Part shown: positions 1 to 11,505 of the stretch, in pieces | Position numbering within the stretch: position 1 is the stretch's first letter | Layout of the letters: every line of letters starts with the position of its first letter | Assembly: GCA_020226215.1 (NCBI GenBank) | Contig: CM035236.1 | Span: 47,553,057 to 47,617,056 of the forward strand | Reading direction: 5' to 3' | DNA from: Sindora glabra | Lineage: Eukaryota; Streptophyta; Magnoliopsida; Fabales; Fabaceae | DNA: 64,000 nucleotides | Program-made: the position numbers and the translations under genes | The notes under the pieces: generated by a model | Told to the model about the DNA's origin: nothing | The model's database searches: none | The model's input: only the letters and a program-made list of their open reading frames with translations

Positions 1-1067
1 AAGTATTAGTAAATAGTATTAATATAATATATTTTTATTATAAAAATATTTAAATAAGTTAAATATTTAGTTTAATAATATTTTCATTTTTAACTCCAAT
101 TATTTTATAATTTAAGCATTATCTCCCTTCTTTTTATTTGTTCAACTACTTATTTTTATTTTTTTTGTTTACAACTCAAATATTAATACCTCTAATTAAA
201 TAATATGGATATAATACGGAATATTCTATTTCTATTATAAAACATTTTAAATAAGTTAAAACTTTAATGCAAAAAGTATTAATTGAATTATTTTACCATA
301 TATTCTATTTTTGATAAAATACTAGGTAATTTAAATTAAATTTATTTATTTCAATTTTATAAATATTTTCTTCATATCAGTTTGGAATTATGTTTCGAAT
401 TAAATATATGTTAATTAGATTTTTGTCAAGGCTTCATTACTCATATTAAATTATTAAATGTTAAAAAAATGTTATTTACAAATTTAATTATATGATTGTA
501 ATATAAACATGATAAATTAAATTTCTATGCTTTTATATTAATTTTCTATTATTATGAACATATTAATTTTTATTAATAAAAATTAATAGGTATCTATGCA
601 AAGGTTTAGGTCAAATACTAAAATTATAAAATAGGCATCCTTCAACTAATATAATAAAGTATTATAAATATGCTTTTGATATATTTTATTATAAAATTAT
701 CTTATGTAAATTAAAATTTCAAAATTAATTGAATTATATAATTATATTTTTTATTTTTCTCCCTTATTACTTTACAATTTATACATTGTTCCTCTTCATT
801 TTATTTACTCTATTATATGTTTTTTTCTTTTTTTTTATATGCACCTCTGTTATTTACAACTCAAAGACTAATATCAATAAGTAGTGTAAATATAACATAA
901 TGTATTTTCTTTTTATAATAAAAATATTTTAACTATGTTAGAGATTTAACTTAATTGGATTTTCTACTTAACTACATTTTCTATTTCTAATTCTTATTTC
1001 TTACAACTCATACATTATTTCTCTTTTTATTAATATGCTCAATTGCATATTTTTTATTTTGCATATT

Positions 1068-1099
<32 letters not shown>

Positions 1100-1740
1100 C
1101 ACTACTAAATAGGATAGATACAAAATGATATATTTTAATTTTATTAGAAAATTATTTTATACAGGTAAAAGATTTAATTTAAATGAATTACTTAATAACA
1201 TTTTTTTATTTTTAATTCTCATTACTAGTTTATTGTTCAAACACTGTTTCTTTTCTTTTTATTTATTTTATCACACGCATATTTCTCTTTTTTGAAGTCC
1301 ACTCGTTTTGTTTATATCTCAAATGTTAACACCACTAACTAAATAAAATGGATATAACACAGTATGTTTTAGGTCTATTATAAAATATTGTAACAAGTTA
1401 AAACTTTAATGGTGAAAGTATTTATCAAATTATTTATTTAATCAAATATTTTATTTTTAATAAAAATATTTGATAATTTAAAACAAAATTATTTATTTAA
1501 ATTTAGTAAATATTTTCTTCATATTAATTCTAAATTAATATATTTCAAATTAAATGCACATTAATTAGATTTTTATCAAAACTTTACAATTCATTCTAAA
1601 TTATCCGATGTTGAAAATTTGTTATTTGTATAATTAATTATATAGTTGCAAAATAAATATGATAAATTAAATTTCAATATTTTATATAATATTTTCTATT
1701 TATTATATACATATTATTTTAATATTAAAAAAATGCATCG
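1..1740. repeat. Degenerate AT-rich tandem repeat array
   Basis: Four related blocks start near 92, 752, 985 and 1205. Each has a pyrimidine-rich stretch followed by an 'acaactcaaa'-like motif and then a 'ggatataa'-like motif (near 210 and 1350). The first and last blocks are the most complete and can be followed for about 600 bases. Spacing is irregular (about 660, 233 and 220), so this is a decayed array or an overlapping set of old insertions. It may continue beyond the left edge. No coding potential is visible. Confidence 0.55.
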
Positions 1741-1799
1741 TGCCAACGCTAGCATCATGTAAGCCACCCCTCAATACAATAAATATGAATAAAATGCCT

Positions 1800-1803
<4 letters not shown>

Positions 1804-1878
<75 letters not shown>
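1804..1878. repeat. (TA)n microsatellite
   Basis: About 37 uninterrupted TA units. The Ile-Tyr open reading frame that crosses it on the minus strand is an artefact of the repeat. Confidence 0.95.
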
Positions 1879-1879
<1 letters not shown>

Positions 1880-1880
<1 letters not shown>

Positions 1881-3630
1881 AAACAATAACCGCGGACCAC
1901 AATTTAAGAATAAATAACTTCTTAATGTTCAAAGCATGATATTTCTAAACCATGAAATAAAAATGCAAAGCATCTATTTCTAAATCATCCCTCAATCATC
2001 TAACAGAACATTTTAGCATTAACAACTTGCATTATAGGTTTGCATAAGTATTACTAGTGACAACAAATTTGCAAGGGATGAACCCTAGTGGCGTTGAGAA
2101 TTCAATGACAATTCACGTAAAAGCAACCAGTCAGGTAACAGTGGTAAATATTAGTCATAATCACAAACATTACAGCATACTAAAAATAACAACTATTTCA
2201 CTTTGGAAATGTTTTTAACACAGTAGCCCCTCAAAATATTTTTTATGGGGAGCTTGGTATTCACATCCCGTGGCATGTTATTCATATAATAATGATTAAG
2301 TTAATTTTATGAAAAGCTTTAGTGCTTGAAAGGTATTCAGCTCGACTTAGTTTTCGGAATTCATTGTGATTTTCAAATGCTGGGGTTTTTCGAACTGTAT
2401 ATATATATATATAATGATTAAGTTAAGGTAGCATTTTGGTCCATTTATAGTAATGAAAACAAAATTTAATCAAATAAAAGAAAAACAAATTGTTATTCCT
2501 TGAAATTACTTGATTTGTGCAAGGAATGGAATCGCACTATTTTGTGATTTCCTTTCTTATTATTTATTTATTAGTCAGGAAATGAATGGCAATAGTGGTG
2601 GTAGTGATTGTGAGGGATAGTGTTGTGACGAAAGCAATGGTATATTAGTGATAGTAGTGATAGTGAAATAAGAGTTTTTTCTATCTCTAATGAGTAACGT
2701 AATCAAGTTTGAATTTAATCTATTATTAATATAAAATATTTTATATTAAAAATAAATAAGAAGAAGACATAAATAGTTTCTCTATTGTCATGACAATATA
2801 TGATTAGATAATAGTATAAAATTAATTTACAATAATAACAAAACAAATTTAAATCCAACATAATCTAAGACCATAGGGTGAGAGTGAATCAAATGGAGAG
2901 AATTTGTTAAAGGTAAGTAAAGATAATAAATAATGCTACACATTAACCAAACATTTAGTAAAGAAATTGGTTTGTTGATTTTGTTTTCATCTCCTTAAAA
3001 CATTCCAATCAAATGCAATCTGAGTGTTTTTCATTATTAGATTACATTCTTTTTCTAATCCAAAGCACAAGCACATAAGTCAAATAGAAAAACATAAAAT
3101 TCAATACAAATAAGTGATTTAATGGTGAAAAAAAAACTTAATTTCCTAATATCCAAAGGCTTAAACTATTTGTGGAATTACCAAAAAGTCTATTTTGCCA
3201 TCCATTTCATTAATGCCTTGTTACTATATATTCATCACCATTTATTACTATTTTCCACCTTTCACAAACACCTTTTATCATTGCCCACCATCTACAGTCA
3301 TCCATTATTATTGAATACACTCAAAATCATTTGACCAGTTAAATTTCTAGCATTGATAATTGTTGACTAGTTAACTCTTTGATGTTGATTGATTATTTTT
3401 TTAAACAAATTTTTTAAAATTTAATAATATTAAATAATATACAAAATAATTAAAATACAATGTTATTATGTTTGTGGAAATATGGTTAGGAGCATTTGAT
3501 TGGGAGAATTTAGGGGGTGGTTAAAAAATTGATTTTCTTAACAAGTATTTGGTTTACATATAGTGAATTATGTTATCATTATATATACATTTAATTTAGT
3601 AACTCATTTGAAACCATTTCTCACTTTAAA
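1880..3630. other. AT-rich intergenic DNA, nothing recognised
   Basis: Apart from a short (TA)n tract near 2398-2412, I see no conserved protein segment, RNA gene or terminal repeat here. The short open frame at 3122-3334 has no recognisable motif. Confidence 0.4.
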
Positions 3631-4141
3631 GGTTTTGTTTGGAAATTAGATTATCACATTAGCAATTAACTAATAGCTCATTGCATCAGATAATTTGATT
3701 AACTAATAATATTATCTATTCAAATAAAAGTATTTGATAAAATAACTATTTATTATTAGTTGCGGATATGTAAAATAATATATAAGAATATAAGATACTT
3801 TATGATTTATTTAAGTATATATGTGTGTGTATGCATCAATGTATTATATTATATATTTTTATTAATTAATCTTATTCATTTTTAATTATATAAAAAATTA
3901 TTTAATATACTATAATAATTATTTTGTTAAAATATTAATCTTATTATGTAAATTTAATTAAGGGAAAGTTAAATGAATTTTTTTCTTTATAAACAACTAT
4001 TTTATTATAGTATATATTAGATTAGTATGACTAAGTGTATAGAGACAAAGTAGTTGAGTACTAGGTATTGTATATTAAGAATGAAGAATATGGGTTCTTG
4101 CCCTCTCACTAATAATACTTTTAACAAAATAATGAGTAGAA

Positions 4142-4176
<35 letters not shown>

Positions 4177-4390
4177 ATTTAAGGATAATTTTGATATTTT
4201 ATAGATATTTAATGAATCAATTATTTGAAAATATTGAGGCCTCTAACTTTTTCAAATTAAGTGATTGAAGGTCAATAAGTTAAATAAATCAATTATTTAT
4301 GAAACACTTAAAAATAGCTAATTAACTTCAATTAACTAAAGTGGTTTTGATTAACTAAAAGTTGATAAAAATTGTTTGTCAAACGTTTCC
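3631..4390. mobile_element. Possible hAT-like non-autonomous element (weak)
   Basis: The left side starts with 'gtttggaaattag' followed by repeated 'ttaactaat' motifs. The right side read on the minus strand starts 'gtttgacaaac' followed by similar 'ttagttaat' motifs, which suggests imperfect terminal inverted repeats about 750 bases apart. The ends and target duplication are not certain. A (TTA)n tract lies inside. Confidence 0.25.
4141..4173. repeat. (TTA)n microsatellite
   Basis: About ten uninterrupted ATT/TTA units. Confidence 0.9.
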
Positions 4391-5560
4391 AAAATTTGAG
4401 ATTATGTTATCCACCAAAAATAAAAGGAAAACACTCTCTTCCTCATTTCACAACATACCACCCATCCTAAATTATACCACCAACTTCAACTTCACATTGC
4501 TCACCACCACCATTTATGGTTACTGCACATCACAACTATTAGCATAAATTTATTAATTTTATTTTAATTATTGAAATTTTATTACAACTTTATTATTTAT
4601 TATTAATATAATTTTGATACGTTCGGTAATTAATTACCTTTTATTATATGCACATATAAATGAAACAACAAAAAGAGAATCATAAGTAATGTAATTTATT
4701 CTCCAATTAAACTTAATAGCCTAAAAGAATAATAGTTATTTTACTCATACTCTTTTTTATTTAGTAATCATAGGAATGATTAAATTACTAAATATACACA
4801 TGTAAAGACAAGAGATTAAATTCTAAATGTAATAGAAGGTACAAAACCTTCAAGGAATATTAAAAATTCTCAACTATCTTACTCATACTCTTTCTTATTT
4901 GATTTAATTCACTTGCCACTCTCACAAGTTAAACTAAATGCCTCTTTAGCTAAATCAAACTTAATAGTGTGCCATTCCTAAAGGAAAACACCTTAAATAA
5001 CTAATTGATCAAATCAATCAATTAAAATAATTTCAATTAGATAAATATTGATAAAAAAAAATATTTAGTCAACACCTTCAAAATTTAATATTACACTATC
5101 CACTGCAAACAAAATTAAAAAAAAAATGACAGACAGAGAAACTCTCTCATTTCAGAGCACATCATTCATCATAAATGCTGCCTCCAACACCCACCACCAC
5201 CTCAAGTTGTATATTGCTCATCACTATTATTTATCATCCATTACTCATAAACACTGCCCACAACAACTACTAGCATAAATTTATTATTTTAATTATTGAA
5301 ATATTATTACAATTTTGTTAATATTAATATAATATAATTTTTATACTTAATAATTAATTACTTTTTATTATATGCGCTGAAAAATAAAACAACAAAAAGG
5401 GAAATTATAAGTGATGTGTTCATCCTCCGAATAAACTTAATAGTCTAAAAAATAGTAGTTATTTTATCTGTACTTTGTTTTATTTGATTTCGTTCACATG
5501 CTATTTTCACAAGCTGAACTAAATGCGTCTTTAATTGAATCGTGCCATTCTACCCATTGG
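4330..5560 (+). repeat. Direct duplication, two copies of about 600 bases
   Basis: Copy 1 (about 4330-4980) and copy 2 (about 4995-5560) share, in the same order: a 'tatccac' segment, a CCACCA-rich segment, 'tagcataaatttatta', 'ttattatatgc', 'aaacaacaaaaag', 'ttattttactcatactc'-like and 'gtgccattc' motifs. Identity is moderate, so the duplication is old. The short open frame at 4362-4547 lies inside copy 1 and is not kept open in copy 2, so it is probably not a gene. Confidence 0.6.
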
Positions 5561-5589
5561 TCTTCATTAGCCAATGTTATTAGATTTTT

Positions 5590-6270
5590 TTTTTAATAAA
5601 AGGGGCTAAAACGTCCAGAAAAACAAAAAATAAAAAACTAATCCAAAACTACTCTCGGTGTAGAGACTCTAAATCTTAAATCCAAAATTCTAAATTCCAA
5701 CCCATTCTTCTGGATGATGTAAATGGGTTTCTACTTTGAGATTTGAGAGTAGTTAATAAAACAAGATGTAAAAAATTCTTATATTAATATATAACTATTA
5801 TGTATTAGAGTTTGATACAAATTCTATCTTTTGTCCTACATTCTCACATATATGAGATGAGGCAGTGTCACTCGGAGAAGAGGAAGAGAAATGACATGCA
5901 GAGGATTTGAATCTTATATCCCTTATGCGCATCAATCAATATGCACATCAATATCGTCGCATAGGATGTACTTATTGTATTCAAAGTCTAACGATATTGT
6001 AATATTTTATTAAAGATAAAAGAATTAAATTTTAGTTTATAAAAATTGTAAATTTTCATTAAAAACCTGCAAAATATAATGAAAGCATATCACTTGTTTA
6101 AAATGATATAAACATGGTAAAATTTCATGCTTTATTATTTATTATTATAATAACAATAAGAAGGATATAAAGACGGTAAAACTTATAGTTTAAAATGATA
6201 TAAACACAGTAAATTTTAATGCTTTATTATTTATAATTATAATTATACAAGAAGGAATCTATTATAATTT
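5590..6270. repeat. Non-coding block repeated downstream of two defensin-like loci
   Basis: The part from about 5990 to 6290 resembles 8090-8270: both have 'gaaagcat', 'aaatgat', 'tattatttat' and 'attttacaa' motifs in the same order. In both cases the block lies just 3' (minus-strand sense) of a defensin-like exon 2. It marks an old tandem duplication of the locus. Confidence 0.5.
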
Positions 6271-6273
6271 TAC

Positions 6274-6395
6274 AATGGGCAATTATTAGTATTAACATTA
6301 TGGGTAGCACAGAAGCACAAACCAACCTGTAGAAAAAGCAATGTCCATTGCAATATTTGCCAGTAAACTTGGTGGGAAAAGTCTCCGATGGTACA
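6274..6395 (-). pseudogene. Remnant of a defensin-like exon 2
   Basis: The minus strand keeps a short cysteine segment that lines up with exon 2 of the intact gene at 8269-9206: Lys-Phe, then a Cys-X3-Cys pair (CNGHC against CPGDC), an aromatic residue, then a final Cys-X-Ser-Val in place of Cys-X-Cys-Val. About ten residues that hold two cysteines of the intact gene are missing, and the last cysteine has become Ser. The downstream sequence also matches the intact gene ('TTGTAAAATTATAAT'). I find no signal-peptide exon within about 1 kb upstream, and the frame has no proper stop. This is inferred to be a dead tandem copy. Confidence 0.5.
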
Positions 6396-6399
6396 AAAA

Positions 6400-8090
6400 T
6401 ACTGAAAAATTCAATGTTATTTCTGTAAAATTTTAGTCAAAATGTATTATTTTTTCGATTTAATAATCTGATTTTTTATCTAGGATAGCTATTTTTTGTC
6501 CAATCAAATTACTGATTTAAAAAATATATATTTAATAAAAACAATATAAAAATAGCATTAAATTTCTCATGATAATGTAATACTAGAAATTTTTTCTTGT
6601 TAGTGACAAGTTAGGCCCATAATTTTTCTCTAAAACAAAAAGAAGTGAATTTGTATTTAACTCTGACCTTAAGAAAGGCGAGAATAATTTGCCCATCCAT
6701 TTAAATCTCCACTAGATGGAACTCACTGCATTCAAGTCCATGTGATGACATTTATAGACCTGTCAAGAAAGATAGGCGAGGAAGACAAGCCATCAGTCCA
6801 TGAGATCACCTAACAGACTTCCTTGTTTCAGCTTTAAATTTTCGTACTTGTTGCATTTTGAGCACGTAGGGATTCTTATGAATATAGGGCATAGTGGAAG
6901 CATTTGTTTGTCGAACTGCAATGCTCACATATACATGAACTAAAACAGAGGAAGAATATATATAGAAAATGGTGTTTGTTATGATACATCTTCAATTTCA
7001 ATTAGAATGATATGATAAATTTAAAAATTATTAATTTAAAAATATTTAATTATAACTATTTATTTTTTTAATGAAAGTAATAAAAAATTTTCAATTTAAT
7101 AATTTATAAATTTATAAAATTGCTATACTATCCTTGATTTCAAAATCTCAAGGATACCATAAAATACACCAAAATCAGAACATGGTTCTTATATAATCAA
7201 TTCCACCTTAATTTTAATCTCTTTAACAAAGCGATCTACGAAGAATCTTTGTCAGACCATCATAATCCTTGCCTTATTCGATAATGGTTTCATCAAGAGT
7301 GAAAGTGTCAACTGTATCTCCTTATTGACCGTTTTAAACATTAGGTCTACGGGTCACAAAGACCTTATAATGCAAAAATTAACAAAGTAACATCCTATCT
7401 TTAAATCACTGCAAGAATTTCTAAATCTAATAATGGAATTAGTGAGAAAAAGTTCGCTGCTATAATAAAATACCAATGACAAATGTGTATGAATTAGCCG
7501 ATTCCTCAAAGAATGACATTTGGTTGTAATCATAATTAATTAATTAATCAAGATTTATGAGTAATATATCACATCTTTATTTTATAAAAATAAATTGATA
7601 AAACAAATAAAACCTAAAAATACTCTAGGTTTAAATTTTCTCGACCTTAAAATAAAATAAATTGTAATATATTTATCATGCAAATGCTAGTGGGCTTCCC
7701 ATTTTTATTAGTTTGACAGAGACAAATGTTGCTTCTCGCATCGCAGCATTTAAGGGTCAAATTCAATTTTATCCCACTGATGAACTTTCAGTTACTTATT
7801 TAAGAGAAAAATTACTGCGGTGAACTTTTTTAAAAAGCATTTTTGCACATCTATTTCAAATTTCAACTACATAATTTAATTGCTAGTAATTGTAAACCAA
7901 CTTTAAAAGGACATATCGGATTTGACATTGACTCTATAAGTATTTCCTAAAAATTAAATATACAAAGTTGCAACTGTTATTTAAAAAATATTTCCAAGAT
8001 ATCAACAAGAAGTTAATTCTAGATTTATTATATAAAGATAAATTTTTAAAATTTTTTGTGACTTTGATACATAGAATCACATAACATCAC
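6400..8090. other. Intergenic DNA, nothing recognised
   Basis: I looked here on the minus strand for the missing first exon of the 6.3-kb remnant, with no success. No protein motif or terminal repeat was recognised. Confidence 0.35.
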
Positions 8091-8268
8091 AATTTTTATA
8101 TATGTAATGTCTATTGTAATATTTTATAAAAAAATGTGAATGAAAGCATAACAAATTTTAAATGACGAAATCATTTGTAGGCGAAAATTTGACACTGTAT
8201 TATTTATTAATTATAATGATATAGACATCATTAATTTATTATCATTATAATTTTACAAAGGAAAGTTA

Positions 8269-9206
8269 TTAGGTAACAACATTTTTAGGAGGAGGAAGAG
8301 GGACGCACTCGCAGATTCCGCCAAGACATCGCGCGGGATGACCGCAGTATTTTCGGCAATCCCCTGGACATTGGCGAACAAATTTCGATTCGCCTACGTT
8401 GCCATTTAGTGAAACTTTCTCAGCCACACCTTTAAATTTTAAAAATTAATTAATTCAAGTGAAAAATCACATAAAAAACTAAGACAGATGTTTTAATTAG
8501 ATATTAGAAAAAACTGCAGAAAATGTCAGATATTTGAATGTGAAAGTCTTAAATAGGAGAACATGTAAATAAAAATTTTCTTTGAAAATATATTCCAACA
8601 AAATAAATAGAACTTAATCAACCCTTGTTTTTTGACAAATGCAGATGAATTTTTTTTGCAAAAGTATTTTCCGACAATTGTTTGAAGTACTTGAGCATTC
8701 AACAAAGATAATACAGAAAATTTAAGCGTAGCTTAAAGCATTCTTGATTCAAGAGAAGAAGAAAATATAGAAGAAAAATATCCCTAGAATGACAAATAGA
8801 AAAAGTATAGATTTTTCATAAAAATATATAGATATAAATTAATAGAAAGATAGAATTTCTAGGTACGTAATGTTAAATATAAGAATTCCTTCTTTTTCTC
8901 AAAGAGGAAATTATTTTTTATTATCATTAAGTATTACTTTTTTAATAATATATAAAGATAATATGCCACTCCTTTATTTATATATATATATAAATAAATG
9001 AATTTTGCGAAAAATATCTTAAAAAAAAAAGACCGACCTTAATCTAAAAATTAGGATTTTTCCCCTAATGTTTATGCGTATAAGAAGTCTGACATGGGAA
9101 TTTTTAACGAAGACAAGCTCACAATCAAAGGAGAAGAAGACCGAATACCGTTTGCAATAAAAAATAAGACCACCAAGCTAGTCAGCTGCAACGAAAATTT
9201 TGCCAT
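8269..9206 (-). CDS. Secreted defensin-like cysteine-rich peptide, two exons, apparently intact
   Basis: Exon 1 is 9206-9149 and exon 2 is 8429-8269, with a 719-base GT-AG phase-1 intron. The product is 72 residues. Residues 1-20 (MAKFSLQLTSLVVLFFIANG) form a clear hydrophobic signal peptide, so secretion is expected. The mature part has six cysteines spaced C-X3-C-X3-C-X5-C-X4-C-X-C. The C-X3-C and C-X-C pairs are the signature of the cysteine-stabilised alpha/beta fold of plant defensins and defensin-like or nodule cysteine-rich peptides. It ends in a Pro-rich tail (PLPPPKNVVT). The start was chosen because the ATG begins the signal peptide and the same start is found in the paralogous exons at 21634 and 62107. 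A TATA box lies 79 bases upstream. Six cysteines are fewer than the eight of classical plant defensins. Target and role (antimicrobial, reproductive or symbiotic signalling) cannot be told from the sequence. Confidence 0.75.
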
Positions 9207-9277
9207 CCTGAAAATTTTTCTTAACTGTATATGGAGATTCTTTTTCTTGGATGAAATGAAAACCACAAATTGAGTCA

Positions 9278-9285
9278 TATTTATA
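9278..9285 (-). promoter_or_regulatory. TATA box and conserved leader of the defensin-like gene
   Basis: TATAAATA on the minus strand ends about 70 bases before the ATG at 9206. A TCATTTCATCCAAG motif follows it (about 9242-9255). The same pair, at the same distance from the ATG, precedes the paralogous first exons at 21634 and 62107, which supports both promoter and start. Confidence 0.6.
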
Positions 9286-9289
9286 GAAA

Positions 9290-10980
9290 GAATTAGGGTA
9301 ATTCTTCGGAGGTAGTATTCATACTCGCTCTATTTTTAATTTTTTTTTATTAATTTAGCAATTAATTTGATTGATATAAAAGTTGTAAGACATAATACTT
9401 ATATTGCAACTTAATCGCTTAATCGTTCACTTTCTCTTTTTATTTTCTTTTCAGTATGATTTTGCGTTTGATATAATATTTAACTATAATAATATTATAA
9501 TTATAATTATAATTATAATTATAATAAAATAATATACTTTTTAAAAATACTTTTACCTTCTTGTATAAACCACACAATAAAATCATATTCTAAATATATT
9601 TAATTACTTCTACTTTTATAAATCATACAACAAAATTTACCATAGAACATTATAAGCTTTACTATAAATTTTTTAACAAACATTAATAATTAAGAGGGTG
9701 TATAAATATTACCTCAAATTGAAGTGGTGTGGAAGAATTGATACTCAAAAAGTGGTGATTAATATTTACAAAAAAGGTGGTAATTAATAATTGATATTAT
9801 TGCTAATAAGTACTTATATTTATAAATGTCATGATTATTATAATATTTAAAATTTATAATTATCACTATTAATTCATTATTTTTATTTCTATTAAAATTA
9901 TTCTTTTTTTTCTTCACTTGCAATATTAAAATAAATGAAAAATATCAAAGTGAATTATTAAATATGACATTACTAATTACTATTGCTAATGTCAAATATA
10001 TATGCTAATGTGTGAATAAGTTATTATCATTTACATGTTGGTTAAAATATAAAAATTAATTCTCACCCTAGTGCAATTTTGCAAACTTATCAACACTGGA
10101 AACTAAATCATACTCTACGATTTTTACAAAGTGTATTACTATCTTTTTCATAAAAATTTACTGTAAGATGCATTTTATATATTCTAAAAAATAGAAATAA
10201 AATTTGATATTGATAATAGATGAAAGATAATAAACATATTTGAAAAAAATTATATGAGAATAATACTGTATTTTAGCATTAATGTAGCATTAGTTTTTTT
10301 AAATAAAAAATCTTATATCATTTAAAAAGTCAAAATAATTAAGTATTTTAATAACAAGAATATCCCCACCACTGAATTATTGTTATTAAAAATCCAATTT
10401 TTTTATGCATATCTTTGTTATGTGGGTAAAATTTATGATTAGGAATGAAATTGCTATATTGATTTTGATTGGAGAAACTTGTTTGTAATTTTTTTTAAGT
10501 AAAAATGTTATGGGCATTGATGTTGAATTTTGAATATTTTATATTTATTGAATTAAATTATATAAGTTTACTTTATCATTTCGTATTGAATTAATAATTC
10601 TTAATTTACATTTAAAATTTAATTTTAAATCCTACTTCCTATGCATATAAAATTACTTCTTAAAATTTAACCGTTCGTTAAAAATAGTCAAATAGATGGG
10701 TAAACCCATTATTAATGATTAATGACGATACTAGATAGATTAGGGAGTCACCCGTTAGAGAGTCGTTGTAGTCTCGACATTTGGATATCCAATTATCCGT
10801 TTAACCATTTGACACCAACAAGTCTTTGACTTATAACGGATAAAATAAATAAATATTAAATATATCTATTAAATATAGGTTATTTAACCCATTTGTCCGT
10901 TTGACACATTGGTCATGGTTCATTCATGATTTACAAATGAAGGCTGAGATTTGACCTATTTATTACCTATCTATGTTTAT
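9290..10980. other. AT-rich upstream and intergenic region
   Basis: It contains a short (TTATAA)n tract near 9494-9525. No gene is recognised. The stretch 10680-10960 has repeated 'gggtaaaccc' and 'atttgtccg' motifs of the kind found at the ends of some non-autonomous elements, but no ends could be set. Confidence 0.35.
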
Positions 10981-10984
10981 TCCA

Positions 10985-11215
10985 GTATTTTACGGTGATG
11001 TTTCTTTAAGTGTCATTTAAGGTTTATATATAAAAATTAAGAAAAATAATGGATAATTTTGATAACTAAAGTTATTGAATATTTATTTAAAATAATTATT
11101 TAAAGTGAGGATAATATTTAAAAGAAGATAATAAATACAATCTTAATTTTTTAAAATAAAAAATAAATATAAAAAAGGTTTTTCTATAAACTAACATTTA
11201 AAAAGGAATGGAATG
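10985..11215. mobile_element. Decayed Stowaway-like MITE
   Basis: It shares 'taagtgtcatttaa' on the left and 'aacatttaaaaaggaatgg' on the right with the better copies at 17401-17657 and 21103-21377. Both termini are eroded. Confidence 0.4.
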
Positions 11216-11259
11216 AACACATATTTGAAATTGAAATTTATTTAGTATTTAATATTTGA

Positions 11260-11480
11260 TATGTATTAGAGATCGGAAATTTTTAAATTTTTGTCACTTT
11301 ATTAAATTTAAATAAGCGTAAGACTTGACCCATTTATTATCAATTTATGTTTATCTTGTTATTTTATTATTATATATATATTTGAAATTTATTAATTTAT
11401 AATTGATATGCTATGAATGAGAGTTTGAAAGCTTTTGTCATTTTATTATTTGTTTTACAAGAACGAGGAGGAGGTTTTAA
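11260..11480 (+). repeat. Direct repeat flanking CACTA-like copy 1 (left copy)
   Basis: It matches 15895-16090 in the same orientation: 'cactttattaaattta', 'cttgacccatttattat', 'tttgaaatttatt' and 'gagagtttgaaagc' occur in the same order. Copy 1 of the CACTA-like element therefore sits between two copies of an older repeat. Confidence 0.6.
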
Positions 11481-11505
11481 TTTAGAAACTCCAGCATATT
11501 ACTCA

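Noticed and set aside
1703..1900. Open frame with a long Ile-Tyr run
   Set aside because: Artefact of the (TA)n microsatellite.
10680..10960. Short inverted 'gggtaaaccc' motifs suggesting a small transposon
   Set aside because: No consistent terminal repeats or target duplication could be placed.
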